Origin: Mesorhizobium sp. Root157
GTDB taxonomy: Bacteria; Pseudomonadota; Alphaproteobacteria; Rhizobiales; Rhizobiaceae
Assembly (NCBI RefSeq): GCF_001427385.1
Contig: NZ_LMGJ01000037.1
Span: 100,531-164,530 of the forward strand
Reading direction: 5' to 3'
DNA: 64,000 nt
Shown: one piece after another, positions 44,229 to 53,407 of the stretch
Layout of the letters: each line of letters starts with the position of its first letter
Position numbering within the stretch: the stretch's first letter is position 1
Notes under the pieces: model-generated
Told to the model about the DNA's origin: nothing
Database searches by the model: none
What the model saw: the letters and a program-made list of their open reading frames with translations, nothing else
Position numbers and translations under genes: made by a program

Positions 44229-45056
44229 TCAGGCGGCCTGCTTCTTCGCCAGCCTTGCCTTGATGCTGGCCACGTCGGCGCGGGGCGTCGCCGCGAAAAG
44301 CGTCCTGGTGTAGCTGTGCTGCGGATCGGAGAACACCGCGTCGCGCGAGCCATATTCCACCGCCTCGCCGAAATACATCACCATCACCTCGTCGGCGATG
44401 TAGCGCACCACCGACAAATCGTGGCTGATGAAGACATAGGTAAGCTCGAATTCGTCCTGCAGGTCGGCAAGCAGGTTGAGCACCTGCGCCTGCACCGAAA
44501 GGTCGAGCGCCGACACCGGCTCGTCCAGCACCAGAAGGCGGGGGTTCAGCATCAGCGCGCGTGCAATGGCGATGCGCTGGCGCTGGCCGCCCGAGAACAT
44601 GTGCGGATAGCGGTTGAAATGCTCCGAGCCGAGGCCGACCTTCTTCAGCATTGCATGGGCAAGGTCGCGCCGCTCCTCGGCCGGCTTGTCGGTGTTGATG
44701 AGCAAGGGCTCGCCCAGTATGTCGCCGATCTTCTGGCGCGGGTTCAGCGACCCATACGGGTTCTGGAACACGATCTGCATCTTGCGGCGCATTTCCTTCG
44801 ACGTGCCGTCCTTGGCGATGTCGATCTTCTGCCCGTCGATGTAAAGCTCGCCTGCCGTAGCCGGGTCGATCAGCGTGATGATGCGCGCCAGCGTGGACTT
44901 GCCGCAGCCGCTTTCGCCGACGATGGCCAGCGTCTTGCCCTGCTCGACGCGGAACGAAACGCCCTTCACCGCATGAACCGTGCGTGCGGGGCGGAACAGC
45001 CCGCCGCTAACCTGGTAGTCGCGCTTGATGTTTTTTCCTTCGACAACGGCACTCAT
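44229..45056 (-). CDS. dppF: Dipeptide/oligopeptide ABC transporter ATP-binding protein DppF
   Basis: The 275-residue ATPase has Walker A GESGCGKST, signature MFSGGQRQRIAIARALML, Walker B LLVLDEPVSALDLSVQ and the ISHDLSVVRYIAD switch. It is the second ATPase of the peptide importer and starts two bases after dppD ends. Family members require DppD as partner. It closes the dppABCDF operon. Confidence 0.93.
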   Translation of the reverse strand: MSAVVEGKNIKRDYQVSGGLFRPARTVHAVKGVSFRVEQGKTLAIVGESGCGKSTLARIITLIDPATAGELYIDGQKIDIAKDGTSKEMRRKMQIVFQNPYGSLNPRQKIGDILGEPLLINTDKPAEERRDLAHAMLKKVGLGSEHFNRYPHMFSGGQRQRIAIARALMLNPRLLVLDEPVSALDLSVQAQVLNLLADLQDEFELTYVFISHDLSVVRYIADEVMVMYFGEAVEYGSRDAVFSDPQHSYTRTLFAATPRADVASIKARLAKKQAA

Positions 45057-45058
45057 CG

Positions 45059-45901
45059 TCAGGCTCCAGGCGCAGGTTCGAACAACATGTCGGAGACGGT
45101 CGGAAGGCGGTCGCCGGTGGCGTTGTCGGGCAGCGCCGAAAGCAGGGCGCGCGTGTAGTTGCTTTTCGGATTTTCGAACAACGCCAAAACTTCGGCCTCT
45201 TCCATCTTGGAACCCTGGTACTGGACGATGACCCGGTCGGCGGTCTCGGCCACCACGCCCATATTGTGGGTGATCATGATCAGCCCCATGCCGTATTCGG
45301 CCTGCAGGCTGACCAGCAGGTCGAGAATCTGCTTCTGGATGGTCACGTCGAGCGCCGTGGTAGGCTCGTCGGCGATGAGGAGCTTGGGGTTGCAGGCAAT
45401 GGCGATGGCGATCATCACCCGCTGGCATTGCCCTCCCGACATCTGGTGCGGGTAGGAGCCGAGCCGTTCCTCCGGCTCGGCGATGCCGACCAGCGACAAC
45501 AGCTCGATGGCGCGGGCCCGCCGCTTGGCGCGGTCGAGACCCAGGTGGAAGCGCAGCACTTCCTCGATCTGGAAGCCGACGGTGAAGCACGGGTTTAGGC
45601 TCGCCACCGGCTCCTGGAAGATCATCGAGATTTCCTTGCCGACGATCTTGCGGCGGTGCGCCGGGTCGAGGCCGAGCAGGTCGATGCCGTCGAAGGCCAT
45701 GCGGTCGGCCTTGACGGTGGCGGAAGCCGGCAAAAGCCCCATCACCGCCAGCATCGACACGGACTTGCCCGAACCGGATTCGCCGACGATGGCCAGCACT
45801 TCGCGCGGCTCGATTGACAGGTCGATGCCCTTGACCGCCATGAACGGGCCGGTCGATGTGTCGAAGGACACCGTAAGGTTCTTGATGTCGAGAAGCGGCA
45901 T
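45059..45901 (-). CDS. dppD: Dipeptide/oligopeptide ABC transporter ATP-binding protein DppD
   Basis: The 280-residue ATPase has Walker A GESGSGKS, the signature [17 protein letters not shown], Walker [19 protein letters not shown] and the [13 protein letters not shown] switch. DppD proteins often bind an Fe-S cluster through C-terminal cysteines; the C-terminus here (residues 250-280) has none. It overlaps no neighbour: two bases separate it from dppC and dppF. Confidence 0.92.
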   Translation of the reverse strand: MPLLDIKNLTVSFDTSTGPFMAVKGIDLSIEPREVLAIVGESGSGKSVSMLAVMGLLPASATVKADRMAFDGIDLLGLDPAHRRKIVGKEISMIFQEPVASLNPCFTVGFQIEEVLRFHLGLDRAKRRARAIELLSLVGIAEPEERLGSYPHQMSGGQCQRVMIAIAIACNPKLLIADEPTTALDVTIQKQILDLLVSLQAEYGMGLIMITHNMGVVAETADRVIVQYQGSKMEEAEVLALFENPKSNYTRALLSALPDNATGDRLPTVSDMLFEPAPGA

Positions 45902-45903
45902 GG

Positions 45904-46812
45904 TCACGACCTCTTCAGCTTCGGGTCGAGGGCGTCGCGCAGGCCGTCGCCGATCAGGTTGATGGCGAGCACCGTGATCAGGATGGCCACGCCCGGGAAG
46001 GTCACCACCCACCAGGCGCGCAAAATGAATTCGCGCGCCTCGGCCAGCATCGTGCCCCATTCGGGCGTCGGCGGCTGGGCGCCCATGCCGAGGAAGCCGA
46101 GGGCCGCGGCATCGAGAATGGCGTTGGAGAATGACAGCGTTGCCTGGACGATGAGCGGACCCATGCAATTGGGCAGGATGGTCACGAACATCAGCCGGAA
46201 CGGGCTGGCGCCGGCCACCCGCGCCGCCGTCACATATTCGCGGTTCTTTTCCGACATCACCGCCGCGCGCGTCAGGCGCACGAAATGCGGCTGCAGGACG
46301 AGCGCGATGGCGATCATCGCATTGGTCAGCCCCGGGCCGAGCACGGCGACGAGCACCAGCGCAAGAAGCAGCGACGGGAAGGCCAGGATGATGTCCATGA
46401 CGCGCATGATCACCGTGTCGACCCAGCCGCGGTAGTAGCCGGCAATGACGCCGACGACGATGCCGCCGGTCAGCGCGATGGTGGTCACGAAGATACCGAT
46501 GAACAGCGAATAGCGCGTGCCGTAGAGCAGGCGCGAAAGCATGTCGCGGCCCACCGCGTCGGTGCCGAGGAAAAAGGCGGCCCTGCCGCCCGCCTCCCAG
46601 AACGGCGGCAAAAGCACGGCGTCGCGGTATTGGGCGCTGGGCGCGTGCGGCGCAAGCATCGGTGCGAGCAGCGCCAGCACGATGGTCAGGATGAACACCC
46701 ACAGGCCGATGACGGCGCCGCGGTTCTCGGAGAAATAGTACCAGAACTCGGCCAGGCGCGCGCGCCGGGAACTGTCGATGTTGACGGAAGGGGCAATGGT
46801 CGTATCGGTCAT
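45904..46812 (-). CDS. dppC: Peptide ABC transporter permease DppC
   Basis: The 302-residue permease has an N-terminal OppC-type segment (FSENRGAVIGLWVFILTIVL), the FFLGTDAVGRDMLSRLLYGTR motif of DppC proteins and the EAA-loop EYVTAARVAGASPFRLMFVTILP. It starts 11 bases after dppB. It pairs with DppB to form the membrane channel. Confidence 0.94.
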   Translation of the reverse strand: MTDTTIAPSVNIDSSRRARLAEFWYYFSENRGAVIGLWVFILTIVLALLAPMLAPHAPSAQYRDAVLLPPFWEAGGRAAFFLGTDAVGRDMLSRLLYGTRYSLFIGIFVTTIALTGGIVVGVIAGYYRGWVDTVIMRVMDIILAFPSLLLALVLVAVLGPGLTNAMIAIALVLQPHFVRLTRAAVMSEKNREYVTAARVAGASPFRLMFVTILPNCMGPLIVQATLSFSNAILDAAALGFLGMGAQPPTPEWGTMLAEAREFILRAWWVVTFPGVAILITVLAINLIGDGLRDALDPKLKRS

Positions 46813-46823
46813 GGCCTCGCTCC

Positions 46824-47828
46824 TCAAAGCCGGATGCGCGGGTTGATGAGGCCGTAGAGCAGGTCGACGCCGAGATTGACCAGCATGATGATGCCGGCGA
46901 TCAGCAGCAGCCCGCCCTGGATGACGGCGTAGTCGCGCCGGAAAACCGAATCGACCATCCATTTGCCGATGCCTGGCCAGGAAAAGATCGTTTCCGTCAG
47001 GATGGCGCCGGCCATCAGCACGCCGACCTGCAGCCCGATCGTGGTGATGACGGGGATCATGGCATTGCGCAAGGCGTGGATGCCGATGACCCGCCAGGGC
47101 GACAGCCCCTTGGCGCGGGCCGTCCTGACATAATCCTCGCCAAGCACTTCGAGCATGGCCGAGCGCGTCTGGCGCGCGATCACCGCCAGCGGAATGGTGC
47201 TCAGCACCACCGAAGGCAGGATCAGGTGGCTGACGGCGGATTTGAAGGCGCCCGCCTGGCCCGAAAGCAGCGAGTCGATCAGCATGAAACCGGTGACCGG
47301 CGGGAAGAAATACATCAGCGAGATGCGGCCCGACACCGGCGTCCACTGCAGGATGCCGGCAAACAGGATGATCAAAAGCAGCCCCCACCAGAAGATCGGC
47401 ATCGAATAGCCGACCAGCGCCGCCCCCATGATCGACTGGTCGAAGAACGAGCCGCGCTTGATCGCCGCGAAAATGCCGGCGGGAATGCCGACAAGAACGG
47501 CAATGATGATGGCGCAGAGCGACAGTTCGACGGTTGCCGGGAACAGCGCGAAGAACTGGTCGATGATCGGTTTCTTGGTGACGATCGAGGTGCCGAAATC
47601 CCCCGTCAGCACGCCGCCCAGATAATCGAGGTACTGGATCGGCAAGGGGCGATCGAAGCCGAGCGTATGGGAAATCTCGGCATGGCGTTCAGGCGACATC
47701 ACGCGTTCGCCGGCAAGCAGTGCGACCGGATCTCCGGGCAGAAGCCTGATGAAGGAAAACGCGATGATCGAGACCCCGATGAATGTGGGGATCAGGACGG
47801 CTAGCCGCCCCAGCAGGAACCGGAGCAT
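46824..47828 (-). CDS. dppB: Peptide ABC transporter permease DppB
   Basis: The 334-residue permease begins MLRFLLGRLAVLIPTFIGVS, with the family LLPGDPVALLAGERVMS segment and the EAA-loop EDYVRTARAKGLSPWRVIGIHALRNA. The ATG at 47828 opens the conserved region; the upstream in-frame extension runs through the hairpin region between dppA and dppB and is not coding. Confidence 0.94.
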   Translation of the reverse strand: MLRFLLGRLAVLIPTFIGVSIIAFSFIRLLPGDPVALLAGERVMSPERHAEISHTLGFDRPLPIQYLDYLGGVLTGDFGTSIVTKKPIIDQFFALFPATVELSLCAIIIAVLVGIPAGIFAAIKRGSFFDQSIMGAALVGYSMPIFWWGLLLIILFAGILQWTPVSGRISLMYFFPPVTGFMLIDSLLSGQAGAFKSAVSHLILPSVVLSTIPLAVIARQTRSAMLEVLGEDYVRTARAKGLSPWRVIGIHALRNAMIPVITTIGLQVGVLMAGAILTETIFSWPGIGKWMVDSVFRRDYAVIQGGLLLIAGIIMLVNLGVDLLYGLINPRIRL

Positions 47829-47894
47829 TTCAGACCTTTGATGATTTCGATGGGTGTTCCGCCATGGGCGGCAAGATAGCACAAATACGAGGCA

Positions 47895-47919
47895 GGGGCG
47901 CTTGTTGTGCAAGCGCCCC
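47895..47919 (-). promoter_or_regulatory. Perfect stem-loop between dppA and dppB
   Basis: GGGGCGCTTG at 47895-47904 and CAAGCGCCCC at 47910-47919 are exact inverses around a five-base loop. No T-run follows in the transcribed direction. Like the ydcS/ydcT element, it follows a binding-protein gene and may keep that mRNA stable or lower downstream expression. Confidence 0.65.
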
Positions 47920-47951
47920 CGGCCGGTATTGCATCGGTCGAGAGGCCCAAA

Positions 47952-49547
47952 TTACTCGGCCAGGTCGACACCTTCGAAAGCGAAGTCGCCGAGCGGGCTC
48001 TGAACGAAGCCCTGGACTTCCTTGCGCATCGGCACGACCGACAGCGAGTGGTCGAGCGTTGCCCACGGGGCTTCGCGCTTGAACACGACCTGCGCCTGTT
48101 CGTAGAGCTTGGTGCGCTCGGCCTGGTCGGAAGTCGCCTTCGCGTCCAGAACCAGCTTGTTGAACTCCTCGTTGCACCACTGCGCGCGGTTGTTGCCGCC
48201 GACCGCATCGCAGCCGAGCAGGGTGTGGAGGAAGTTGTCCGGATCGCCGTTGTCGCCGGTCCAGCCGAGGATCACCGCGCCGTCGCGGTCCTTGGCCTTC
48301 GAGCGCTCGAGATACTCGGCCCATTCATAGGACACCACCTCGACCTTGACGCCGATCTTCTCGAAGTCCGACTGGATCAGTTCGGCGGCGCGGCGCGCGT
48401 TCAGCATGTAGGGACGCGAAACCGGCATCGCCCACACCTTCATCGACAGGTCCTTGACGCCGGCGTCCTCGAGCATCTTCTTGGCGGCTTCGGGATCGTA
48501 CGCGTCGTCCTGGACGGCGTTGTCATACGACCACATCGTCGGCGGGATCGGGTTCTTGGCCGGCGTTGCCGCACCCTGGAACACCGCGTCGACAATGGCC
48601 TGCTTGTTGATGGCCATGTTCAGCGCCTTGCGCACCTCGACCTTGTCGAACGGCGCCTGCGTGGTGTTGTAGGCGAGATAGGCGACGTTGAGGCCCTCCT
48701 GCTCCATCACCTTGAGGTTCGGATCAGCCTTCATCGCCTCGACGTCGGCCGAGTTCGGATACGGCATCAGGTGGCATTCGCCGGCCTTCAGCTTCTGGTA
48801 GCGCACGGCCGCGTCCGTGGTGATGGCGAACACCAGGTCGTCGATCTTCTGCTTGCCGCCCCAATAGTCGGCATTGGCCTTGTAGCGGATGACGGCGTCC
48901 TGCTGGTAGCCGACGAACTGGTACGGCCCGGTGCCGAGCGGCATCTGGTTGAGCTGTTCCTTCTTGCCGTCAGCGTCGAGCTTGTCGGCATATTCCTTCG
49001 ACATGATCGAGATGAAGGGCATCGCCAGGTTGGCAAGGAAGGGGGCTTCCGGCTTGTTGAGCGAAATCTTCACCGTCAGGTCGTCGACTTTCTCGATCGA
49101 CTTGATCAGTTCAGGCATGCCCATGCCGTTGAAATATTCCCATGAGGCGCCGGCGACGTACTGGTTCCAGGGATTGTCCTTCTTGAGCTGGCGCTCGAAG
49201 GAGAAAATGACGTCGTCGGCGTTCAGTTCGCGCGTCGGCGTGAAGAATTCGGTGGTCTGGAACTTGACGCCGGGTCTGATCTTGAAGGTGTATTCAAGGC
49301 CGTCGTCCGAGATCGTCCAGCTTTCCGCCAGGCCGGCAACCGGGTTCGTCGTGCCGGGTTCGAACTCGAGCAGGCGATTGTAGACGGTGTGCGCAGCCGC
49401 GTCGAAGGTCGTGCCCGCCGTGTAGAGGCCGGGGTCGAAGCCCTCGGGCGATCCCTCGGAGCAATACACGAACGTCTTTGCATTGGCCACGCCGGACATA
49501 ACTGTTGCGGCGAGCAACGCTGCCGCAAAGGTCAGTTTGATTTTCAT
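47952..49547 (-). CDS. dppA: Dipeptide/oligopeptide periplasmic binding protein DppA
   Basis: The 531-residue product has a signal peptide (MKIKLTFAAALLAATVMSGV, cut near ANA) and a type II peptide-binding fold. Family markers are FVYCSEGSPEGFDPGLYTAG, the NADDVIFSFERQLKKDNPWN region, and GWTGDNGDPDNFLHTLLGCDA near residue 425. It closely resembles E. coli DppA-type proteins, which bind dipeptides and, in some cases, heme or 5-aminolevulinate. It is the first gene of the operon; GGGAGTGCTCA precedes the ATG. Confidence 0.94.
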   Translation of the reverse strand: MKIKLTFAAALLAATVMSGVANAKTFVYCSEGSPEGFDPGLYTAGTTFDAAAHTVYNRLLEFEPGTTNPVAGLAESWTISDDGLEYTFKIRPGVKFQTTEFFTPTRELNADDVIFSFERQLKKDNPWNQYVAGASWEYFNGMGMPELIKSIEKVDDLTVKISLNKPEAPFLANLAMPFISIMSKEYADKLDADGKKEQLNQMPLGTGPYQFVGYQQDAVIRYKANADYWGGKQKIDDLVFAITTDAAVRYQKLKAGECHLMPYPNSADVEAMKADPNLKVMEQEGLNVAYLAYNTTQAPFDKVEVRKALNMAINKQAIVDAVFQGAATPAKNPIPPTMWSYDNAVQDDAYDPEAAKKMLEDAGVKDLSMKVWAMPVSRPYMLNARRAAELIQSDFEKIGVKVEVVSYEWAEYLERSKAKDRDGAVILGWTGDNGDPDNFLHTLLGCDAVGGNNRAQWCNEEFNKLVLDAKATSDQAERTKLYEQAQVVFKREAPWATLDHSLSVVPMRKEVQGFVQSPLGDFAFEGVDLAE

Positions 49548-49946
49548 TGAGCACTCCCTGATGTTCTTCCAAGCCCCCTAACCAGGCTCGTGAAGCGCGC
49601 ATATAAGCACCGTTTTTCCGGCTTTGGAACTCCCTGCCTGCCTGCCCTTGCGGAACCGGAACAAAATTCCCCAGATCGTCGATGTCGCGCAACAAAAGGA
49701 ATGGCAAGATAGGCTGCAGCGACCGGGTATGACCGACGCGATAAGCCGCATCCGATGTCCATCGCCGGCGTCGGGCCGCTGGCGGTCGTTTCGACGCCGG
49801 CGTCCGGCGTTTCCGCTACGCCTGCCCTTAGGGCACGGCTTGCAAGGTCCGGAACTGTCGCAATACAGTGCAAGCGTGGCACTCCCGCCGGCTGGCAGCG
49901 AGCGGGCCGCGACGCCACCGGTGACGCGAAACCAGGGGAGGCAGTA
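49548..49946. other. Divergent promoter region between dppA and fadD
   Basis: This 399-base gap has no convincing gene. On the minus strand a promoter candidate for dppA is TTCCAA (49624-49629) with TTATAT (49601-49606) at 17-base spacing. On the plus strand an open frame from 49755 continues into fadD, but its sequence has no homology and the better ribosome site is later, so it is probably leader. I see no strong fadD promoter. Confidence 0.5.
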
Positions 49947-51947
49947 TTGGTCAAGGCAAGCAGGACGGGGCCGGCGAAAGGCAAAGCGGCTCAGCAGAAA
50001 AACGACAGCGCGAGCACGGACAAGAAGCCGGCTGCGATCAAGCCCGCGGCCAAGGCTCCGGCAAAAGCTGCCGCGAAGCCCGCGCCGAATGCCGGCGCCG
50101 GCAAGCCCACGCCGAAGGCTGCGGCGAAGCCGGCTGCGGCAAGCCGCAAATCATCATCTGCCCAATCTTCATCTGCCAAGCCATCCGCCGCCAGGCCGGC
50201 ACCCGCGAAACAGGCGCCCAAAAAGCCCGCAGCCGACAAGCCGCTGCCGAAGGCCATCACCCGGCTGGCAGCCGGGTTGCCGCAGAAACCCTGGCTCGCC
50301 AGCTACCCGAAGAACATGCCGGCCGAGATCGGCCCGATGCCGTCGGCCTCGATCGGCGATCTCCTAGTCACCGCCTGCAAGGAGTTCGCCGGCAATCCGG
50401 CTTTCACCTGCATGGACAAGACGGTGAGCTTTGCCGAACTCGAGCGCCTGTCATCTGCCTTCGCCGCCTATTTGCAATCCACGGGTTTGCGCAAAGGCGC
50501 GCGCGTCGCGCTGATGATGCCCAACGTCCTGCAATATCCCGTCGCCATGATGGCCTGCCTGCGCGCCGGCTATGTCGTCGTCAACGTCAACCCACTCTAC
50601 ACGCCGCGCGAGCTTGAACACCAATTGAAGGATTCCGGCGCCGAGGCCATCGTCATCCTGGAGAATTTCGCCGCAACCCTGCAGGCCGCCATCGGCAAGA
50701 CCCCTGTCAAGCATGTCATCGTTGCCTCGATGGGCGAAATGCTCGGCGGTTTGAAAGGCGCGCTGGTCAACATCGTCGTGCGTCGCGTCAAGAAGCTGGT
50801 CCCGGCCTGGTCGCTGCCCGGTCACGTCAAGTTCAATGCTGCGCTGAAGGCCGGCAACGGCCTTGCCTTCACGCCGGTCGAGGTGTCGCCGGACGACATC
50901 GCCTTCCTGCAATATACCGGCGGCACCACCGGCGTCTCCAAGGGCGCGACGCTGCTTCACCGCAACGTTCTGGCCAACGTCGCGCAACTGGCGCTGTGGG
51001 TGGAGGACGCCTATACGGTCAAGCCGAAGCCGGCTCATCTCACCTATATCTGCGCGCTGCCGCTCTATCACATCTTCGCGCTGACGGTGAACGCGCTGAT
51101 GGGCATGCAGCAGGGCGCCCACAACATCCTGATCCCCAATCCGCGCGACATTCCGGGCTTCGCCAAGGAACTGCGCAAATATTCCTTCCACATCTTCCCC
51201 GGCCTCAACACGCTGTTCAATGCGCTGCTCAACAACGAGGACTTCCGCAAGCTCGACTTCAAGTCGCTGACGCTCAGTCTCGGCGGCGGCATGGCCGTGC
51301 AGAAGGGCGTCGCCGACCGCTGGAAGGCGCTGACCGGCAACCACATCACCGAAGGCTACGGCCTGTCCGAAACCTCGCCGGTGGCGACCGCCAACAAGTG
51401 CAGTTCGCCGGACTTCACCGGCACCATCGGCCTGCCCATTCCTTCGACCGAGATCGCCATCCGCGACGACGAGGGCGGCAACCTGCCGCTCGGCGAAGTC
51501 GGCGAGATCTGCATCAAGGGGCCGCAGGTCATGGCCGGCTACTGGAACCGGCCCGACGAGACCGCCAAGGTGATGACCAGGGACGGCTTCTTCAAGTCGG
51601 GCGACATGGGCTTCATGGACGAAGCCGGCTTCACCAAGATCGTCGACCGCAAGAAGGACATGATCCTCGTCTCCGGCTTCAACGTCTATCCGAACGAACT
51701 GGAGGAGGTCGTCGCCCAGCATCCCGGCGTGCTTGAGGTCGCCGCCATCGGCGTGCCCGACGAACATTCGGGCGAGGTACCGAAGCTGTTCGTTGTCAGG
51801 AAGGACCCCGACCTCACCGTCGAGACGCTTATCGCCTATTGCAAGGTCAATTTGACCGGCTACAAGCGGCCGAAATATATCGAGTTCCGCACCGAATTGC
51901 CGAAAACCCCGGTCGGCAAGATCCTGCGGCGGGAACTCAGAGGCTAG
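49947..51947 (+). CDS. fadD: Long-chain acyl-CoA ligase with basic N-terminal extension
   Basis: FadD activates fatty acids to acyl-CoA, often during uptake at the inner membrane. From the TTG at 49947 (AGGGGAGG five bases upstream) the product has 666 residues. Residues about 1-110 are a Lys/Ala/Pro-rich low-complexity tail with PAAKAPAKAAAKPAP-type repeats. The enzyme proper starts near LPQKPWLASYPKNMPAEIG (about residue 111) and carries the AMP-binding P-loop YTGGTTGVSKGATLL, the EGYGLSETSPVA motif and KTPVGKILRREL at the end. Typical FadD is about 560 aa, which fits the core. The tail resembles histone-H1-like sequences and might bind nucleic acid, membranes or polyphosphate; this is inference. 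Confidence 0.88.
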   Translation: MVKASRTGPAKGKAAQQKNDSASTDKKPAAIKPAAKAPAKAAAKPAPNAGAGKPTPKAAAKPAAASRKSSSAQSSSAKPSAARPAPAKQAPKKPAADKPLPKAITRLAAGLPQKPWLASYPKNMPAEIGPMPSASIGDLLVTACKEFAGNPAFTCMDKTVSFAELERLSSAFAAYLQSTGLRKGARVALMMPNVLQYPVAMMACLRAGYVVVNVNPLYTPRELEHQLKDSGAEAIVILENFAATLQAAIGKTPVKHVIVASMGEMLGGLKGALVNIVVRRVKKLVPAWSLPGHVKFNAALKAGNGLAFTPVEVSPDDIAFLQYTGGTTGVSKGATLLHRNVLANVAQLALWVEDAYTVKPKPAHLTYICALPLYHIFALTVNALMGMQQGAHNILIPNPRDIPGFAKELRKYSFHIFPGLNTLFNALLNNEDFRKLDFKSLTLSLGGGMAVQKGVADRWKALTGNHITEGYGLSETSPVATANKCSSPDFTGTIGLPIPSTEIAIRDDEGGNLPLGEVGEICIKGPQVMAGYWNRPDETAKVMTRDGFFKSGDMGFMDEAGFTKIVDRKKDMILVSGFNVYPNELEEVVAQHPGVLEVAAIGVPDEHSGEVPKLFVVRKDPDLTVETLIAYCKVNLTGYKRPKYIEFRTELPKTPVGKILRRELRG

Positions 51948-52035
51948 GTCAGGACCTGGGAAATCACCGGCTTGTCGCCGGCTGCCGCCGGTGGCAGATT
52001 GCGCCGGTTCAACGCCACGAGTCGTACAGCGCACC

Positions 52036-52527
52036 ATGGTTTCCAAACGTCTCAGCCGCGAAGCGGGTCACCGCCGCAAGTTCCTGGCCGTCATCGACGA
52101 CACGCCCGAATGCGAACGGGCCGTGTTCTACGCCTCGATGCGCATGAAGGTCACCAACGGCGTGCTGGTGCTGCTCTACGTCATCGAGCCCGACGACTTC
52201 CAGCACTGGCTGGGCGTGGAAAAGATCATGCGCGAGGAGGCGGCCGCCACCGCGAATGCAGCCCTCGACGGCTACGCCAGCAAGGTGCGCCAGAAATTCG
52301 GCATCGAGCCGGAACTGGTGGTGCGCGAAGGCAAGAAGGTGGAGGAAATCCACAAGCTGATCGAGGAGGACCAGGACATTTCGATCCTCGTTCTGGCCGC
52401 CGGGTCGGGAAAGGAAGGCCCCGGTCCGCTGGTGGCATCCGTCGTCGGCAAGGGCGCGGCGTTCCCCATCCCCGTCACCGTCATTCCGCAGATCCTGTCG
52501 GACGAGGACATCGAAAGCCTCGCATAG
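52036..52527 (+). CDS. Universal stress protein family protein
   Basis: The 163-residue product has the UspA fold: RKFLAVIDDTPECERAVFYASMRM at the start and SILVLAAGSGKEGPGPLVASVVGKGAAFPIPVTVIP at the end. The nucleotide-binding glycines of ATP-binding Usp members (G-2x-G-9x-G-S/T) are not clearly present. It sits alone between fadD and the NifU-family gene. The start ATG lacks a strong ribosome site, and an in-frame upstream extension to 51991 cannot be ruled out. Confidence 0.82.
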   Translation: MVSKRLSREAGHRRKFLAVIDDTPECERAVFYASMRMKVTNGVLVLLYVIEPDDFQHWLGVEKIMREEAAATANAALDGYASKVRQKFGIEPELVVREGKKVEEIHKLIEEDQDISILVLAAGSGKEGPGPLVASVVGKGAAFPIPVTVIPQILSDEDIESLA

Positions 52528-52727
52528 GATGCGGTTACCGTCCGCCGGGATCGCCGGCGCAAACCTCTTTCCCTTTTGCCGGGCAGGCCCTAGAACACGC
52601 CAGCCAGCCAGCGCCAGTTTTCGCAGCCAGCTCTTTCCCATCCGCCTTATCGCTTGAATAAGCCAGGCGGGAGGTCTATTTAGAATTATTCCAATCTGAA
52701 CGGCCGCATGCGGCCATGGAGACGGCC

Positions 52728-53297
52728 ATGTTCATCCAGACCGAGGCGACCCCCAATCCGGCGACCTTGAAGTTCCTGCCGGGCAAGGAAGTGCTGCGTG
52801 AAGGCACCGCCGATTTCCGCGATGCCGACAGCGCTCGCGAAGCTTCGCCGCTGGCCGGACGCCTGTTCGACATTCCGGGCGTCACCGGCGTGTTCTTCGG
52901 CTACGATTTCATCACCGTGACCAAGGATGGTCCCGAGTGGCAGCATCTCAAGCCGGCCATCCTCGGCACGATCATGGAACACTTCATGTCCAGTCAGCCG
53001 GTCATGAGCAGTTCGGCGCCGGCAGCCGAAACCAGCGAGACGGAAGAGTTCTACGACAAGGCCGACGAGGAACTCGTCTTGACCATCAAGGAACTGCTCG
53101 ACACCCGCGTGCGCCCGGCCGTTGCCCAGGACGGCGGCGACATCACCTTCCGCGGCTTCGAGAACGGCACCGTCTTCTTGCACATGAAGGGGTCGTGCGC
53201 CGGCTGCCCGTCTTCCACCGCGACGCTGAAGCACGGCATCCAGAACCTGCTCAGGCACTTCGTGCCGGAAGTCCAGCAGGTCGAGCAGGTTTCCTGA
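52728..53297 (+). CDS. NifU-family iron-sulfur scaffold protein
   Basis: The 189-residue product joins an N-terminal Nfu/HIRIP5-type domain (MFIQTEATPNPATLKFLPGK, GVTGVFFGYDFITVTK) to a C-terminal NifU domain with the cluster-binding CxxC C157-A-G-C160 in MKGSCAGCPSSTATLKHG. Such proteins deliver Fe-S clusters to target enzymes. GGAGA five bases before the ATG supports the start at 52728 over the ATG at 52716. A terminator shared with the next, convergent gene follows. Confidence 0.92.
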   Translation: MFIQTEATPNPATLKFLPGKEVLREGTADFRDADSAREASPLAGRLFDIPGVTGVFFGYDFITVTKDGPEWQHLKPAILGTIMEHFMSSQPVMSSSAPAAETSETEEFYDKADEELVLTIKELLDTRVRPAVAQDGGDITFRGFENGTVFLHMKGSCAGCPSSTATLKHGIQNLLRHFVPEVQQVEQVS

Positions 53298-53330
53298 CGA
53301 GGCGCCACGCCCAGCCTCCTCGATAGCGCA

Positions 53331-53366
53331 ACAAAAAACCGGGCTGCAAGGCCCGGTTTCCTGTTT
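53331..53366. terminator. Bidirectional terminator between NifU and transpeptidase genes
   Basis: AAAAAACCGGGC, loop TGCAAG, GCCCGGTTTCCTGTTT. The T-rich tail serves the plus strand; the A-run gives a U-run for the minus-strand gene. Confidence 0.8.
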
Positions 53367-53407
53367 GGGACGTCCGTGTTGCCTGGACGGTCCGCATGCA
53401 ATGCTTG

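Noticed and set aside
49755..49946. Upstream in-frame extension of fadD as coding sequence
   Set aside because: No conserved residues, no good ribosome site at the ATG, and a strong site exists at the TTG at 49947.
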